Shown here piece by piece: positions 13,801 to 26,800 of a stretch of DNA of 64,000 bases. How positions within the stretch are numbered: the first letter of the stretch is position 1; each line of letters opens with the position of its first letter. The stretch covers positions 23,851,236-23,915,235 of the forward strand of contig CM043801.1 of NCBI GenBank assembly GCA_023974075.1, read 5' to 3'. The notes below the pieces were generated by a model that made no database searches, was not told where the DNA came from, and saw nothing but the letters and a program-made list of their open reading frames with translations. Position numbers and translations under genes: made by a program. Source of the stretch: Chaenocephalus aceratus. Its lineage: Eukaryota > Chordata > Actinopteri > Perciformes > Channichthyidae.

Positions 13801-16800
13801 ATGTTTACAATCCATCACTAAATTCATGGCAAACAAATGTTAACATCATGCAATAACACTAAGACGACATTAGTTGCATTGAACTGATCTTTTTAATAAA
13901 TTGTACTTACAATTTAGTGAGAAACATGGGCTTGTGCTTCACTGAGGATCTTTGTCATTCTGACAGGGAGGCACCCTGCAGTTATTACACTTCACGTTTT
14001 GAAATATGTGTAACTCTGTTAATATAAAACCCACACTGCTCAAACTTCGTTACTTTTCCTAAAATTGGTATATCTATTTATTTATTTATTTTGGGGCGTG
14101 GGGAATGAAGAGAACAAAAGATTATGAGCATTTTATGAGCATGGGATTTTGACCCCTCCTATGCATAATGCTGCGCTATACTTTGCGGCCACACGCCGTT
14201 GACAAGCAACGCTTATTGTTTAGGTGTCCTTTGATAAGCAGGCAGTCATTTAATTAACTAGAACTAGCTAGATCTGATAGATTTGGACATAAACACGAGT
14301 GAAGTATAACCGGACGCGAGAGAGAGATCAGAGATCAGATCAGCTGCTGCTGACGGAGAACACGCAGCTCTGCATGATCACAGCTCCGCCGCTGTGACGG
14401 ACCGTTGAGTGGAGCAAAATTAAAAGTTAGACCTAACACACTTAGCTAGTTTATCTACTCTGGAACTAGCTAAACTAGTTATAAATATATTTATTATTTA
14501 CTGTCGGGTCACTTATTACAGGTTCAGCGAGCTGCACGAGACTGACGGGCTGTCAGGAGAGGGAGAGGAAAAGAGAGCACCCCGTTTATTTCCCCCATTT
14601 TATTATCCAGAATTAGTGTAAACTTTTGAATAAAGTAGTTAATCTACTATTAGTAGTTTGTTTAAATGCATTACTTATGTTTTTCATTAACATAAAATAA
14701 ATCTCATGTACCCCCAGTACTCCAACGTACCCCTAGGGGTCCGCACCCCCATTTGAAAACCACTGATATAATAAACGTATTATATTCTTTGCAAGCTCTT
14801 GCGGGGGCACATAAAATGAAGTCGCGGGCTGGATTTGGCCCCCGGGCCTTGAGTTTGAGACCCCTGCCCTATATACATACTTTTCCTTTAAACCAGGAAA
14901 TCTGTTATTTCAGATTAGCTGACAGATATGTATTTGTGTGTCTTTCTCTTAGGTTTCATCTTATGGTGGATTCCTCACCTATCAGTCCAAATCCTTTGGG
15001 ATTCCCTCTGAGGGGATGACCCTCATGGACAGGAGACCTGATGTTGTGCTGACTGTGCGTAGTGCTACTGGTTTCTCACTCACAAACCTCTTATTTTGTT
15101 ATCACTGGCTTATTTATCCATCTTATTTATCCATCCTATTCTCCCCCCCCCCCCCTTTAGGGTCAAGATATGACCCTGATCCACATGGCTCAACAAGTCC
15201 CACTCCCAGACAAGCCGTATCAGGGCAGAGTCCAGCTCTTAGAGGTAAAGTACAAACCAGTTCCTCCATTCTGTTAAAAACAGTAAGCATTTAAAAAATG
15301 TATTCATTAAAAAAAAGTTATTTTTATTCAATGGGAATCTACCTATTAGATTTCAAAATGTGTTTTTGTAACTTGTGTGATGTATATATTGAAAGTGACA
15401 CTATTTGAATTATTTAATTGAAAAAGGCTTAATCATCTGTGGAGTTTAAATGTGCTTGCGGGAAGTTTACAGCAATTTTGATTAGTGTTCTTACAAATGT
15501 TTTAAACTGGGAAAAAAGCTGAACAATCATAACAAAGGGAAGTTAAATCTTACAAAAGCACTCATTACTGATTACCTTCAGACCTTCTTTTTTTAAATCT
15601 TCAATTTAACTTTAAGATCGGAAAAGAGCAAAAAATAAACTAATGTTTTGTTCTTCATATATTTCAATGTAACTCCTTTCACCAACATTTTGATTAGTAT
15701 TTGTAATTTGAATACAATATCTCTCTCTCTCAGTAACTGTAATTGTTTTCAATAACATTCATTTTGTTATTTCATGTTTATTGCTTTTATTTTGTATTCT
15801 TATTATCCCTCATTTGTACTATCTGTGTTTCTCACTTATTCTGTTGCTGCTTTAACACCTGAATTTCCCTACAGGGATTAATTTGAGGTCCATCTTATCT
15901 TATCTTATAAAACGTTTACATTATTCTCAAAACACTGTGTATAGTATTGTGCACTCTTCCTATTTATTATGATGTGGAATCCAGTGTAATATAATTCTTT
16001 GAAATGCAGATTTCTCAGCATTCATCACTAACTGACCTTTGGTGTGCAGGGGAACTGGCGCCATGCGGTCAGCAGCAGGCCTGTCTCCAGAGAGGAGCTG
16101 ATGACGGTCCTGGCTGCTCTCGCTGGCCTGAGGATCCGAGCCTTGTACTTTACTCAGACCCAGCGACTCAGCCTGGGGGAGGTGGGCCTGGAGGGGGCCA
16201 CAGAGACGGGCACTGGGGGTCCTGGAAACACTGTGGAGGATTGTTCCTGCCCCTCTGAGTACAGTGGAGACTCCTGTCAGGTGAGGAGTTAAAAGACAAT
16301 CAAATATCCCTCAATACTGCTTCCTCTTTATTGGTTCTTGAATACAAGGTGTAAAGGTGTGGATAAATGTTAAAATATTTTATGATTTACACTTCATGTC
16401 ATTTTCAAATAAGATGCTGTCTTAAATTAACTGTATAGGTTGTAACACAATAAGGACAAATTAGTAAAACAATATTTAAAGCAACATACAAATGTAGAGT
16501 CTTTTTAAAGCGCAGCATGTTTTGAATACTGTCTTGGATGTAGCCAAACCTTAGGAAGGAATTTCTTTTAATTAATTTTTCCGTACTGTAAAAAACGTCC
16601 TTACCAATAAAATACATAAGTGTGTCAACGAACTAGACAGGGTGCATTTTTTATATTTTGTTAAGGTCTGAGAAACAGTAGAGATAACAAGCAGGGTGGA
16701 GCACTATATTCATTAAAATGGCATCTTGTCACCTTTGAGGAGCTGGGCCTCCTCCTCATATCTTTGAGGGTGTCCTGACACGCCTGAACCAAGTACCACA

Positions 16801-17775
16801 CCCTTTTCGAAGAGAAAATTCATCAGCGGAGGAGCTTTGTTTGTAATGTACTGGAAAATACCAGCCGTGGATCTTCACAGTCAAATTGTGTAGCCCCAGG
16901 CTGGGGAGATGATGCACAATCACGCAGACATGATATCAGTGATTATAAAGCTATAATCACTGGCATAGCTACGGCTCACAGGAACATAGTGCAAACAACG
17001 TTGATGTAGTTGGTCAGGAAAGGCTTTACTTGAATTCCCTTTTATCCTGGGAATGGTGCTGACTTGACTTGAGTGTGTGCTTCTCAGATATTTGTATACA
17101 GATGAAGAGAAGCAGTTTTACCCACAGAGACTAATTCAAAATGAGTTAGGAGCAAACTGTAATTAAAGGGGATTTTATTTTCATGTAACAGCAGCGTTTG
17201 TTAGTGTTACTGTGTTGGAATACTGTTGCCATAGATGTGGTTACCTACCTGTGTGTGAATATGAGCAATAGCCTGATCGGGAGTGTTTAGAGGAAGTCGA
17301 TAGCCTGGAGGCTATATGACAAACGCCTTGCCTTGACACATGGGGTGCGGCATTTGGCAACACACTGTTACTCATAAACACAAGTGCGTTCACCTGAGTG
17401 TATGTATGTATGTATGTGTGCCCGGAAGACCCGACACACCTAGTTGTGGTGATGTGTGTTTGAGTAACGTGATTCAGGTGTGAGTTTGTTGTCTGTGTTG
17501 TCTGAGGTTGTCTGACTTTCCTTTCAGTCATACAGTATATGCTTGCACAAACTCCGTTATAAACCACACACATTAATAGAATTGAACATGAATGAATGTT
17601 TAAGTTGCTTTTTTAAGCAGAGGTTTTATTACCACACCCTTGCAGCTTTAAGTAAACACAGCAGCATATATTTTTTGTGATGGTTATTTTCTCTAATATT
17701 CAGTAATGCCAATAGTGGATTTCCTGTGTGCGCATGAAAGTACCCAAATGTTATTGTTTGTTTGTATCTAAAGCA

Positions 17776-17859
<84 letters not shown>

Positions 17860-20800
17860 GAGAGAGAGAGAGAGGGGGGGGCACTTGCATGTGTGTGCTT
17901 GTGTGTCTATATCCACTCATGCTGATCTGCAAGGCTGATTCAGGTAGGAGGTGGGGCGTTTCCTGAGTGTGTGTGTGTGTGTGTGTGACTGTATGTATTT
18001 AAGAGGCTGAGGCAGGGGAGAGACGAGCATTATTTCACACGGACTAAACGTTAGGAATGTCAGATACTTGTATGGATAAGCAACGGCGCACAGGGCTTTT
18101 GTTACAGACCCTACTATGTTGGACTTTGATTGGACTTTGCTGCGCTGGCCACAGACCCCGAGAGAGAGGGGAGCGAACCCGCTACGCCAGGCATCATGAG
18201 AGATGGACTCAGAGGATAGAGTTCCCTTCACTAAACGACCAGGGGACTCAGCGGATAGAGTTCCCTTCACTAAACGACCAGGGGACTCAGCGGATAGAGT
18301 TCCCTTCACTAAACGACCAGGGGACTCAGCGGATAGAGTATCCATCTTTGAATGATGAAGGGACCCAAGGGGTACAGGGGAGAGGACAGGCTGTTCTCTT
18401 TCCTAATGTTAATGACGGTTCTGCCAATTATGAGAATGAGGTAAAAATCTGGAAATAGTATTTTTGTGCCTGAAGGGATGTTTTAGCTTCGCTGTAGGAT
18501 ACACTTCTCAATGCCTCAGGGAGGGTTGGCCTAAATATGTTATCTCTGAAAGCAAAGGGCATGCTTTGGGGCTTCTTGAGTTAATTGTTAATCAAACTAA
18601 ACTCAGGTGAAGTTCATTGCTGTGTGCTCGGCCAATTATCTTACTTCTTAGCAAAGCAAACAGAGGTGCCGTCTGGGACAGTGTTTTTATTAATCCTCTG
18701 CTACGTTAAGTCAAAATTAGAAAGAAATGTTGGTATGATATTTTATAAACTACATTTGGAAATGTGTTAGCATTTGTAGGGTTATGAGAAATGTGTTTAC
18801 ATTTAAACTGATGATAATTGTAGTTACAGGCAATGTTGCAAATCATAAGCAGGAGCGCTTTTTTACTAATATTACATTTGCAGGATTTCTACAACATTTT
18901 GACATTTTCATTTAAAAATATTTAAATCAATGATTTGCCAGCAATAGACACTCCTTTAAGGTTATGTATTCTATAAGAAAGGTTTTCAATTGAATTGAAA
19001 AATTCACTCAATATCCAAATAGAGAATCTTAAGTATTTTGCCAAGCCCCTAGCATCAAAAAGGTTTTACGAGCTAGCCAGGATTTAACAATTGCCATTTG
19101 AAGTTGGTTAATCATGTCTTTATATTTGTTTTTTCCAGAAATGTGCTCCTGGTTACTACAAAGAAGGCAGTGGGTATTTCCTGGGTCGCTGTGTGCGCTG
19201 TGAGTGCAACGGTCTGGCTGATGAGTGTGAAGACAAGACAGGGAGGTGCAGGGTAAGAAACACACAACCCTCAAATCTTGATTCATGACCACAGGCGTAC
19301 AATACATAGACACCATAGATGTCATACAGGAAGTGGACCTAGTCTATGTGACGGCACCCATTTTTGCACCGTTTTGAAGCCTTGAGTTAGGACTTTTGGC
19401 CATTACGATCATGTTTTTCTCTTACCAGAAGTGTTGCACTAATAACCACGCAATTCGGAACTAAATATTTGTAGGCCAACAAGATGTTACAATTAACTTT
19501 CTTGAACTGAAAACCAACTGTAAAAGTACCTAAGACTTGAGCTCATTCTTTAGCCCAGCCTCCTACAGTATGGCTCCTTATTCTCCAGGCATGGGGCCCT
19601 CCTCACTCAATATTCCACTTGATGGGAGAGTGAGCCTTTGTGCAATTTAAAATCCAGCCGTCTCTCTCTGTATTTTTATGAAAGCAATCAAGACCGGGCC
19701 TGTATGTGAAAAGTATGCAAGGATCCACACCCTAGCAGCTTTAAAGCCAGATGGACACAGATGGTTGCATTAGTACTTGAGGTGTTCTTTAATACTTCGA
19801 CTGCCAGGTATTTTGCTTCTCAACATTTAGTTTCCAAGTGGTAATAATGTAATTAAATACATTATGTCTTTTTCAGAACTGTCAGTATAACACGGCTGGG
19901 GACAGATGTGAACGCTGCAAAGAAGGTTACTATGGAAACGCAGCTCTGAGGACATGCAAAATGTGTCCGTGCCCATCCAGCATGAACAGGTGTGGGAAAA
20001 AAATAAAACTCATGTACTCTAAATACATTTTATTATATATTTCAAGAATTTAATCATGATCTCCCTATCAATTTGCAGTTTTGCAATCGGTTGCAAAGAG
20101 GTGTTTGGAGGCTTGGAGTGTATATGCAGAGTCGGCTACAGTGGAGACAAGTGTGAGAGGTAAGTGTCTGTATGGACATGCAATGATTTAAAATCCTTTG
20201 CAGATACCTTGTAGTTTACAATACTTGACGTTTTCTCATTTCTCATTCCCTTAGTTGTGCTCCTGGTTTCTATGGTGCTCCACTGACGCTAGGAGGAAGT
20301 TGTCGGCCCTGTTTTTGCAACGGCAACAACTGCGATTCCAGGACTGGAGGTGAGATTGTGAACTCCCATTTTGAAACAATTCATTTGTTTACTATTTTAT
20401 TCTTCACAGTGCTAGCTCATGTTGTTCTATAGATACAGTTAATTTACATTTCCTTTTCTTTTTTCCTTTTCTCCAGTTTGCAAGAACACCCTTGAGCCAA
20501 AAGACACAAACACAGATGATCCCTGCCAAGGTGAATTAACAATAAGAACTGAAGTTTGACGCTGTGACATTGCAGTTTACAATAATTAGAGTAATTAGAG
20601 GGGGGATGCCTTGGCTAATCCAATCCTCTTTTGTGTTTCAGAGTGTGATAATTGTGCCCAGACTTTACTCAATGATCTGGAGAAGCTGGATGATGAGATA
20701 GGAAGGATTAAGACTCAACTGGACAACGCTTCTGCCAGTTCCTCGTCTCAGGACAGGCTGAAGAAGCTGGAAAAGCTTGTGGCTGACACCAAGGTAACAC

Positions 20801-23800
20801 GTCAGTGGGCTGTAACCCAGCACTGTCACTCTGAAGGCTACAGATACAGCTAAAGATGAGCAGTAGAACACTAAAAGATATTGGAAAGAGTCATAGAGTA
20901 TGTTCCTGATGCCAAATGCATCATCACAAAACATTAAGATCCATAGTTTTTTTTTAATTGTTTGCATTTTGCACATGTCAGTTATTTTTCACAGAAATAC
21001 ACACGTATGATAGGACACGATGGGTGTGCTTGTTCAAACATTCAGGATTCCTGCTGATTAGCAATCTCAGTGTATTTCGTCACACAGATTGAGTGTCAAC
21101 ATGAGTTAGCAACCACACCACCGAATGCCAGTGCTTGCTGCGCCGACTCGTCCTTCCTTGTTTTTTCATAATCTCAGTGTTACATCCACTTTGTTTGAGT
21201 GTGCATCGTTTCTGCATTTACTGAGACACAAGTAAATAGGCACAGCACAATTTCAAAAACAGCCCCTATCAGCCTCAAGCAATCACTCCGCATACAGCAT
21301 CTATATTCTCCTTTATGCAGCTTTGTTGACATTTCTGCTACTGTGCTCTCTGCAGATTATTGTCAACAACTTTAACTCTGCCATCAAAAAACAAAAGCCC
21401 AAAGTGAACCAGCTTGAAGAAGATGAGAGCACTCTCTCAGATGACATCGACTCCCTGAGAGATAAGGTAGAGCGATGGAGACCGGGCCTACAGTAGCATT
21501 TTATAAAAAATATAAGCATGCAATAATACGTGTGAAAATGTGTATGGTTGGTATGTATTTTTATATAGGCAGATAAGCGGGCTACTGATGCTGAGAAGGC
21601 CATGGCAGATGTTGATAAAACTGACAAGAGGGCTAAAGATCTGGCCGCAGAGATTCAAAACATGCTGAAGAAAATTCAAGGTAAAAGGAACAAAAATGCA
21701 CTAACTTTGTCTGTTCTGCCTGTGTCTTCATTTCTTGTTTTTAATATACTAAAGTTTATATTTACAAGTAGTAAAATAGTTTCTAATACAATTCACTGGC
21801 AATCAGTTCCTAAATATTTGCTTGACTGGTTGTTTTTTGTGTGTTTAAAGCTCTGCTAGACCAACTCAAGGATACAGGCACCAGTGGTGATAAGCCACCA
21901 AATGAAGACCTGAGTCAAATGCTAAAAGATGCTCAGCGCATGGTGAAGGAGATGCAGGACAGGAACCTTACCCCTCAGAAGACCGCCGCTGAGAAAGAAA
22001 AAGATGCGGCCAAGAAATGTACGAGTCTTACTACATAGTTAGATAGTGGAAACATCGTTCAAACCCCTCCAAAACTGCGTTATTAAAGCACTCATGAATT
22101 GAAAAGTTAAACATCACTGCAGATCCAATAACATATTCTATTCCATTTTCTAGTGCTAGAAAACATCAAGACTAATGTAAGCAAGCAGTGTGACCAGAAC
22201 GAGGTTGCAGCGGAGAAGCTTCGGGATGACTTGAAGGGTTTCGGGGCCAAGCTGAAGGACCTGGACAAGGCTCTGAAGGAGGCAGTGGACTTGCTGAAAA
22301 AAACCAATTCCCAGAACGGGCTCAATGCTCAGGCACTGGCAGATCTGAAGGTAATAACTCAAAAGTCAACTAGTAAATCAGTGAAATAACACATGATCTT
22401 GATGCTTAATGGGTATTCAGAAAATAAATTGTAATGAAGATATTTGTAACCATACAATTTAGCATTCATTTCATAACCAATCAGCACATAAATAAGGATA
22501 GTGGATGTGCTGCTTAGTGGTTTATAACATAAAAGACTGTTTTACATTGATTTGTGTAAGGTATTTGAATGGAAAGGGAAAGCCCTGTAGGTTGTTATTC
22601 TATTTATGGTCATTCTGTACAACTAACTGACTTATGTGCTCCTTACAGAAACGCATTAACGACATTCAAACGGAGCGTGAGACTGTTAAGAACCAAATGA
22701 CCCTGGCGGAAAATGAGCTGCAGAAGACCGAGGATTTGGTGGAAATGCTATATGACAGCAAAACAGTATGTTGTTTCCCGCATGTTCTTTGCCTGAAATA
22801 CTCTCTGTACCTGCATATCTCTTACAGAATGTGTCCCACTTCAGCGTGAGACAAGACATTTTTGACAAACTGTAGCTATGTTAAAATAAAATTCCTTTTC
22901 TTCGATCTCAATTGAGCAAGAGGTCAGGTCCCAACATGCTTTCACTCAGATAATGATCAGGGTTTTCGTTTGCTGTGCTTTGAGGCAAGTTAAACGGCAT
23001 TTCCTGCTGTTGTGAAAATCTTGCACCCATTCACATGTCCTTCTCCTCTGTAGGAATATGAACAGCTGGCAGCACAGCTGGATGGGGCCAAAACTAACTT
23101 GAATAAGAAAGTGAATGACATTACCAAGGCTGCAGACAAGGAGGACCTTGTGGTGAGAGCAGAGGATCATGCAAAGAACATTGCAAAGACAGCAAAAGAA
23201 CTTGAGGAGTAAGACTTTTCTTCATACATTAAAGACCGTTGATCTCATTTGAACCTGAAATGTAATTAATGGATTTAAGCTAAATAATGTCAGATGTATT
23301 TTGCTATGAAAGATGTCTGTTTTAGTGCACAGTCTGCTTAGTTGTGTGTCATTTTCATTATTCTGCTTCTTTCTTGGGATTAATTTTGTTCCCTTGTTAT
23401 CCTGCATCCCAGTACGGTGAAGAGCGCAAGTGGACTTACTGAGGTGCGTGATGCCAAGGACGCTATTGACGCTTACAAGAACATCACAGATGCAATTAAT
23501 GCTGCTGAGACTGCAGCCAAAGAGGCCAAAAGTGCTGCCGACAACGCCTTGAATGTAAGAAACACCCTTGGTGCCTTCTAATATTAAGCATCCGTTCGAA
23601 CCTCTTGGAATTATAGGAAAATCCTGCAACCATTTTTTTAACCTTCCGTTTAGAATGTGAAAAAAGAAAACCTCAAAGAAAGAGCAAAAGACCTAAAGCA
23701 GAATGGCGAGGAACTGCTGAATGATGGAAAGGCGGCTGAGACAGACCTTCAAGGTATTTAGCGCTACTTTCAAAATGTGGTTTTAAAAAAAAAAAGGAAA

Positions 23801-26800
23801 AGAAAAACTTAAGTTGTTTTTCTTTAATAGGTGTCAACGAAGACATCACTGACCTGAAGAAGCGCCTGGCAAAGGCTGACACGAAGAAGAACACTCTTGC
23901 GAAAGACCTGCTTGATGCACAAAACCAATTAAACGGCAACAAAAGAGGTAATACAAGTCGAGGCTTTAAAGCATTAGCATAGCGCTGTTTAACTCAAAGC
24001 GTCTGAGTGTATTGGCAAACAAAAGATGTATCCTCATTTCTACCACTTCAAATCTTCAAATCAGATGATATTGGTCGAATGATTGATGAAGCCAAGAGGA
24101 AGGCAGCATTAGCCAGTGACACGGCCAGCAACACTATGGACACGTTGAATGACATTAAAGAGGAAATGAAAAAGATCAGTGTCATACCTGTGGACTCCAA
24201 CCTGGGCAGTGTGTTGGATGATGTGAGCAAGTCAGGTGAGATTTTGAAAAGATGTCTTAAGACACATTAGGGTATACATTTTTATTATTCTTTATGGTTC
24301 GAAATAATACATATTATTATTAATGGGAATAATAGAAAAGGATGCTTCATTTTTTTTTACACATATCAATTTTCTTTCTTTCTCTCATCTTCTACTTCCA
24401 GTGAATGACTTGCTGAAAACCATCCCATCTCTTAATGACAAGATCTCCGAAGTGGAAGACCTGACCTCTCAGTTCTCACCCATTAGCAACATTTCTGAGA
24501 ACATCAAGAATATCAAAAATCTCATTGAACTAGCCCGGGACGCAGCTAATAGGGTGAGCTCCCTCGCTGTTAAAGCACAGCCAAGCGCTAATGAAGCCAA
24601 CATGTCCCTTATATTTCCTTGACGGGTCTGGTTTTCGTTTTTCATTATTTTCTCCAGATTACTATCCCGATGATGTTTAAAGGCAATGGCCACGTGGAGC
24701 TGCGTACGCCAAATAATCTGGACGATCTGAAGGCCTACACCGCGCTTTCTCTGAAGCTGCAGAGACCTTCAGGCAGGGGAGATGGAGCACGCAGACGTAG
24801 ACAATCCATCGACAACGGAGACATGTTTGTGATGTACCTTGGCAATAAAGATGTAAGTTACTCCACATTGATATGAATAGCTTAATATAAACATTTTGTT
24901 AATGAATATACACAAGGTACTAACAAACTGTCTTGTAGTCTTCTAAGAACTACATCGGAATGGTCCTGAAGAGCAACCAGCTGTACGGTGTGTACAAGCT
25001 CAATGGTGTCACGCATCAGATAGAAACGGACTTCATCACCACGTCCACGTCTGAACCGGCCAAGTTTGATCAAGTTGATCTACGCAGGTAAATTGACATG
25101 ATAATTATTTTTGTATTTCTCCAGCATACCTTTTTACGTTGTATTTAAAGTAAATCACTACAAAATACCAAGGAAGTTTGTGAAGATGGTGAATGTTGAT
25201 ATTTGCCCTCTTCCGAATATAGGATTTATCAAGATGTACAGATGTCCTTCACCAAAGTTGTCACGGCAAGACCACCCGGTTTAAAAACTGAGTACAAGAA
25301 CAAAGGAGAAGAGGACAAAAACCTTCTGGACATCAGTGCCGATGATTTTGTATTCTACGTTGGAGGCTACCCTGACACTTTCACTGTAAGAACATAAGAA
25401 CAGAAATGCATTTCTTCATTTTTAATGAACATAATATTTGTATTAATATATTTTTCTGATTTGCTTCTCCTCAGCCACCACCATCTCTCACCTACCCCAA
25501 GTACACAGGCTGCATAGAGTTCTCTTCTTTTAACGACAAAGTCGCCAGTCTCTACAATTTCCAAAACGCAGTGGATATTAATAAAGATTCTCCATGCAAG
25601 AGGTACACAGTATGAGTAGTATGAATAGTATTGAGAATCACTCAACTCTTGATGTTTTTCAACTATTAACAGAAACTATTAACATTTCTTACTATGAAGT
25701 GAAACCGTAAGAAATGTGGAAAATATCTTCTGGTATTATTGATTTCTTTGTCTTGATGCCTTGTTTTGTAATGACATGTTAACCTGTGACATTATGAGCT
25801 CTTTGTACCTGCCTCTTCAGTGGATGTGTAAGTATGCACCAGAACCACTGTGACCCTTAATATGTGGGTTAGAAATGGAAAACATATTTTTGTTGTTTGA
25901 CAGACAGATGTGCAAAGCCTATTTATCCGTAACATCAGACATTCATTCAAGAATCCGATTTTGTAAATACTATTTTCTGACTTATTTCTCTCGTCTATCC
26001 AGATATGTACCTCCTGTGGTGTCTTTCTACTATGAAGGCAGTGGATATGGAAAAGCGATTATAAAATCAATCCCGGCAGTCCTCAGGATAAAGATGGATG
26101 TCTTCATTCGTTCAGAAAACAGTCTGCTCTTTTACATAGGGGAAGCGGTAAATAATGTCCATATGGCTACTTATAATTCTTCTGTATTGATGAATTTGGA
26201 ATAGAATTATATACGCTATTTGCAAGACTTTGATGATGCTGTTTTTCCCCCACCTAAAAGAGCAATTACTTCACCGTGACGGTAGAAAATGGCATGGTTT
26301 TCCTGAATAGCAATTTGCTCGATGCACCTGCTACAATAAGCAAAAAAGTCTTCCCGGTAAGAGCCATTTTTCGTTTTCTTGCATTAACTCAAGTTTGTCT
26401 TGACAATTACCATTACATAACCGGATAACATTTGTTAAGAATCACTAATTCAACTGCATTTTGCTCTGCTATCCTTTCTTCAGATAAGTGACTGGGTAGA
26501 GTTTTTCCTAATTTTTAAAGCCGGTGAAATCGAGGTCCGCATGGCCAAAGAAGAAGTGGCCCGTGCCACCGTTGTGTACAACTACAAGGCATTTAAAGAT
26601 TTCTACATTGGTGGTGCTCCAACAGAATTGAGGGAGAAGTATGTGGTTATCAATTTTCCTCTTAATTATTGTGTGTTGTGAGTGAATTGGGCAACCTTTT
26701 TTCTCCTTTTTATTGATAATAACTTGATAACTGCTTTTACTCTTCACAGATATAACATCACCATGCAGCCCTTCAAAGGATGCATGAGGAACTTAAAGAT

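Noticed and set aside
17728..17925. Cys-Val repeat ORFs across the GT tract
   Set aside because: Simple translation of the (GT)n microsatellite.
17917..18345. Minus-strand 142-residue ORF with [13 protein letters not shown] repeats
   Set aside because: It is the antisense shadow of the alpha-3A tandem repeats; no promoter, splice or family support.
18441..18458. Continuation of the repeat ORF past 18440 as a stand-alone 133-residue protein
   Set aside because: A donor (gag|gtaaaa) at 18440 with matching phase to 19139 fits the alpha-3A exon; the extra six codons are intronic.
25821..25827. A 7-base microexon (cag|tggatgt|gtaagt) between LG exons
   Set aside because: Splice signals look good on both sides, but inclusion would shift the frame of the next exon (26003), whereas direct joining of 25602 to 26003 is in frame.
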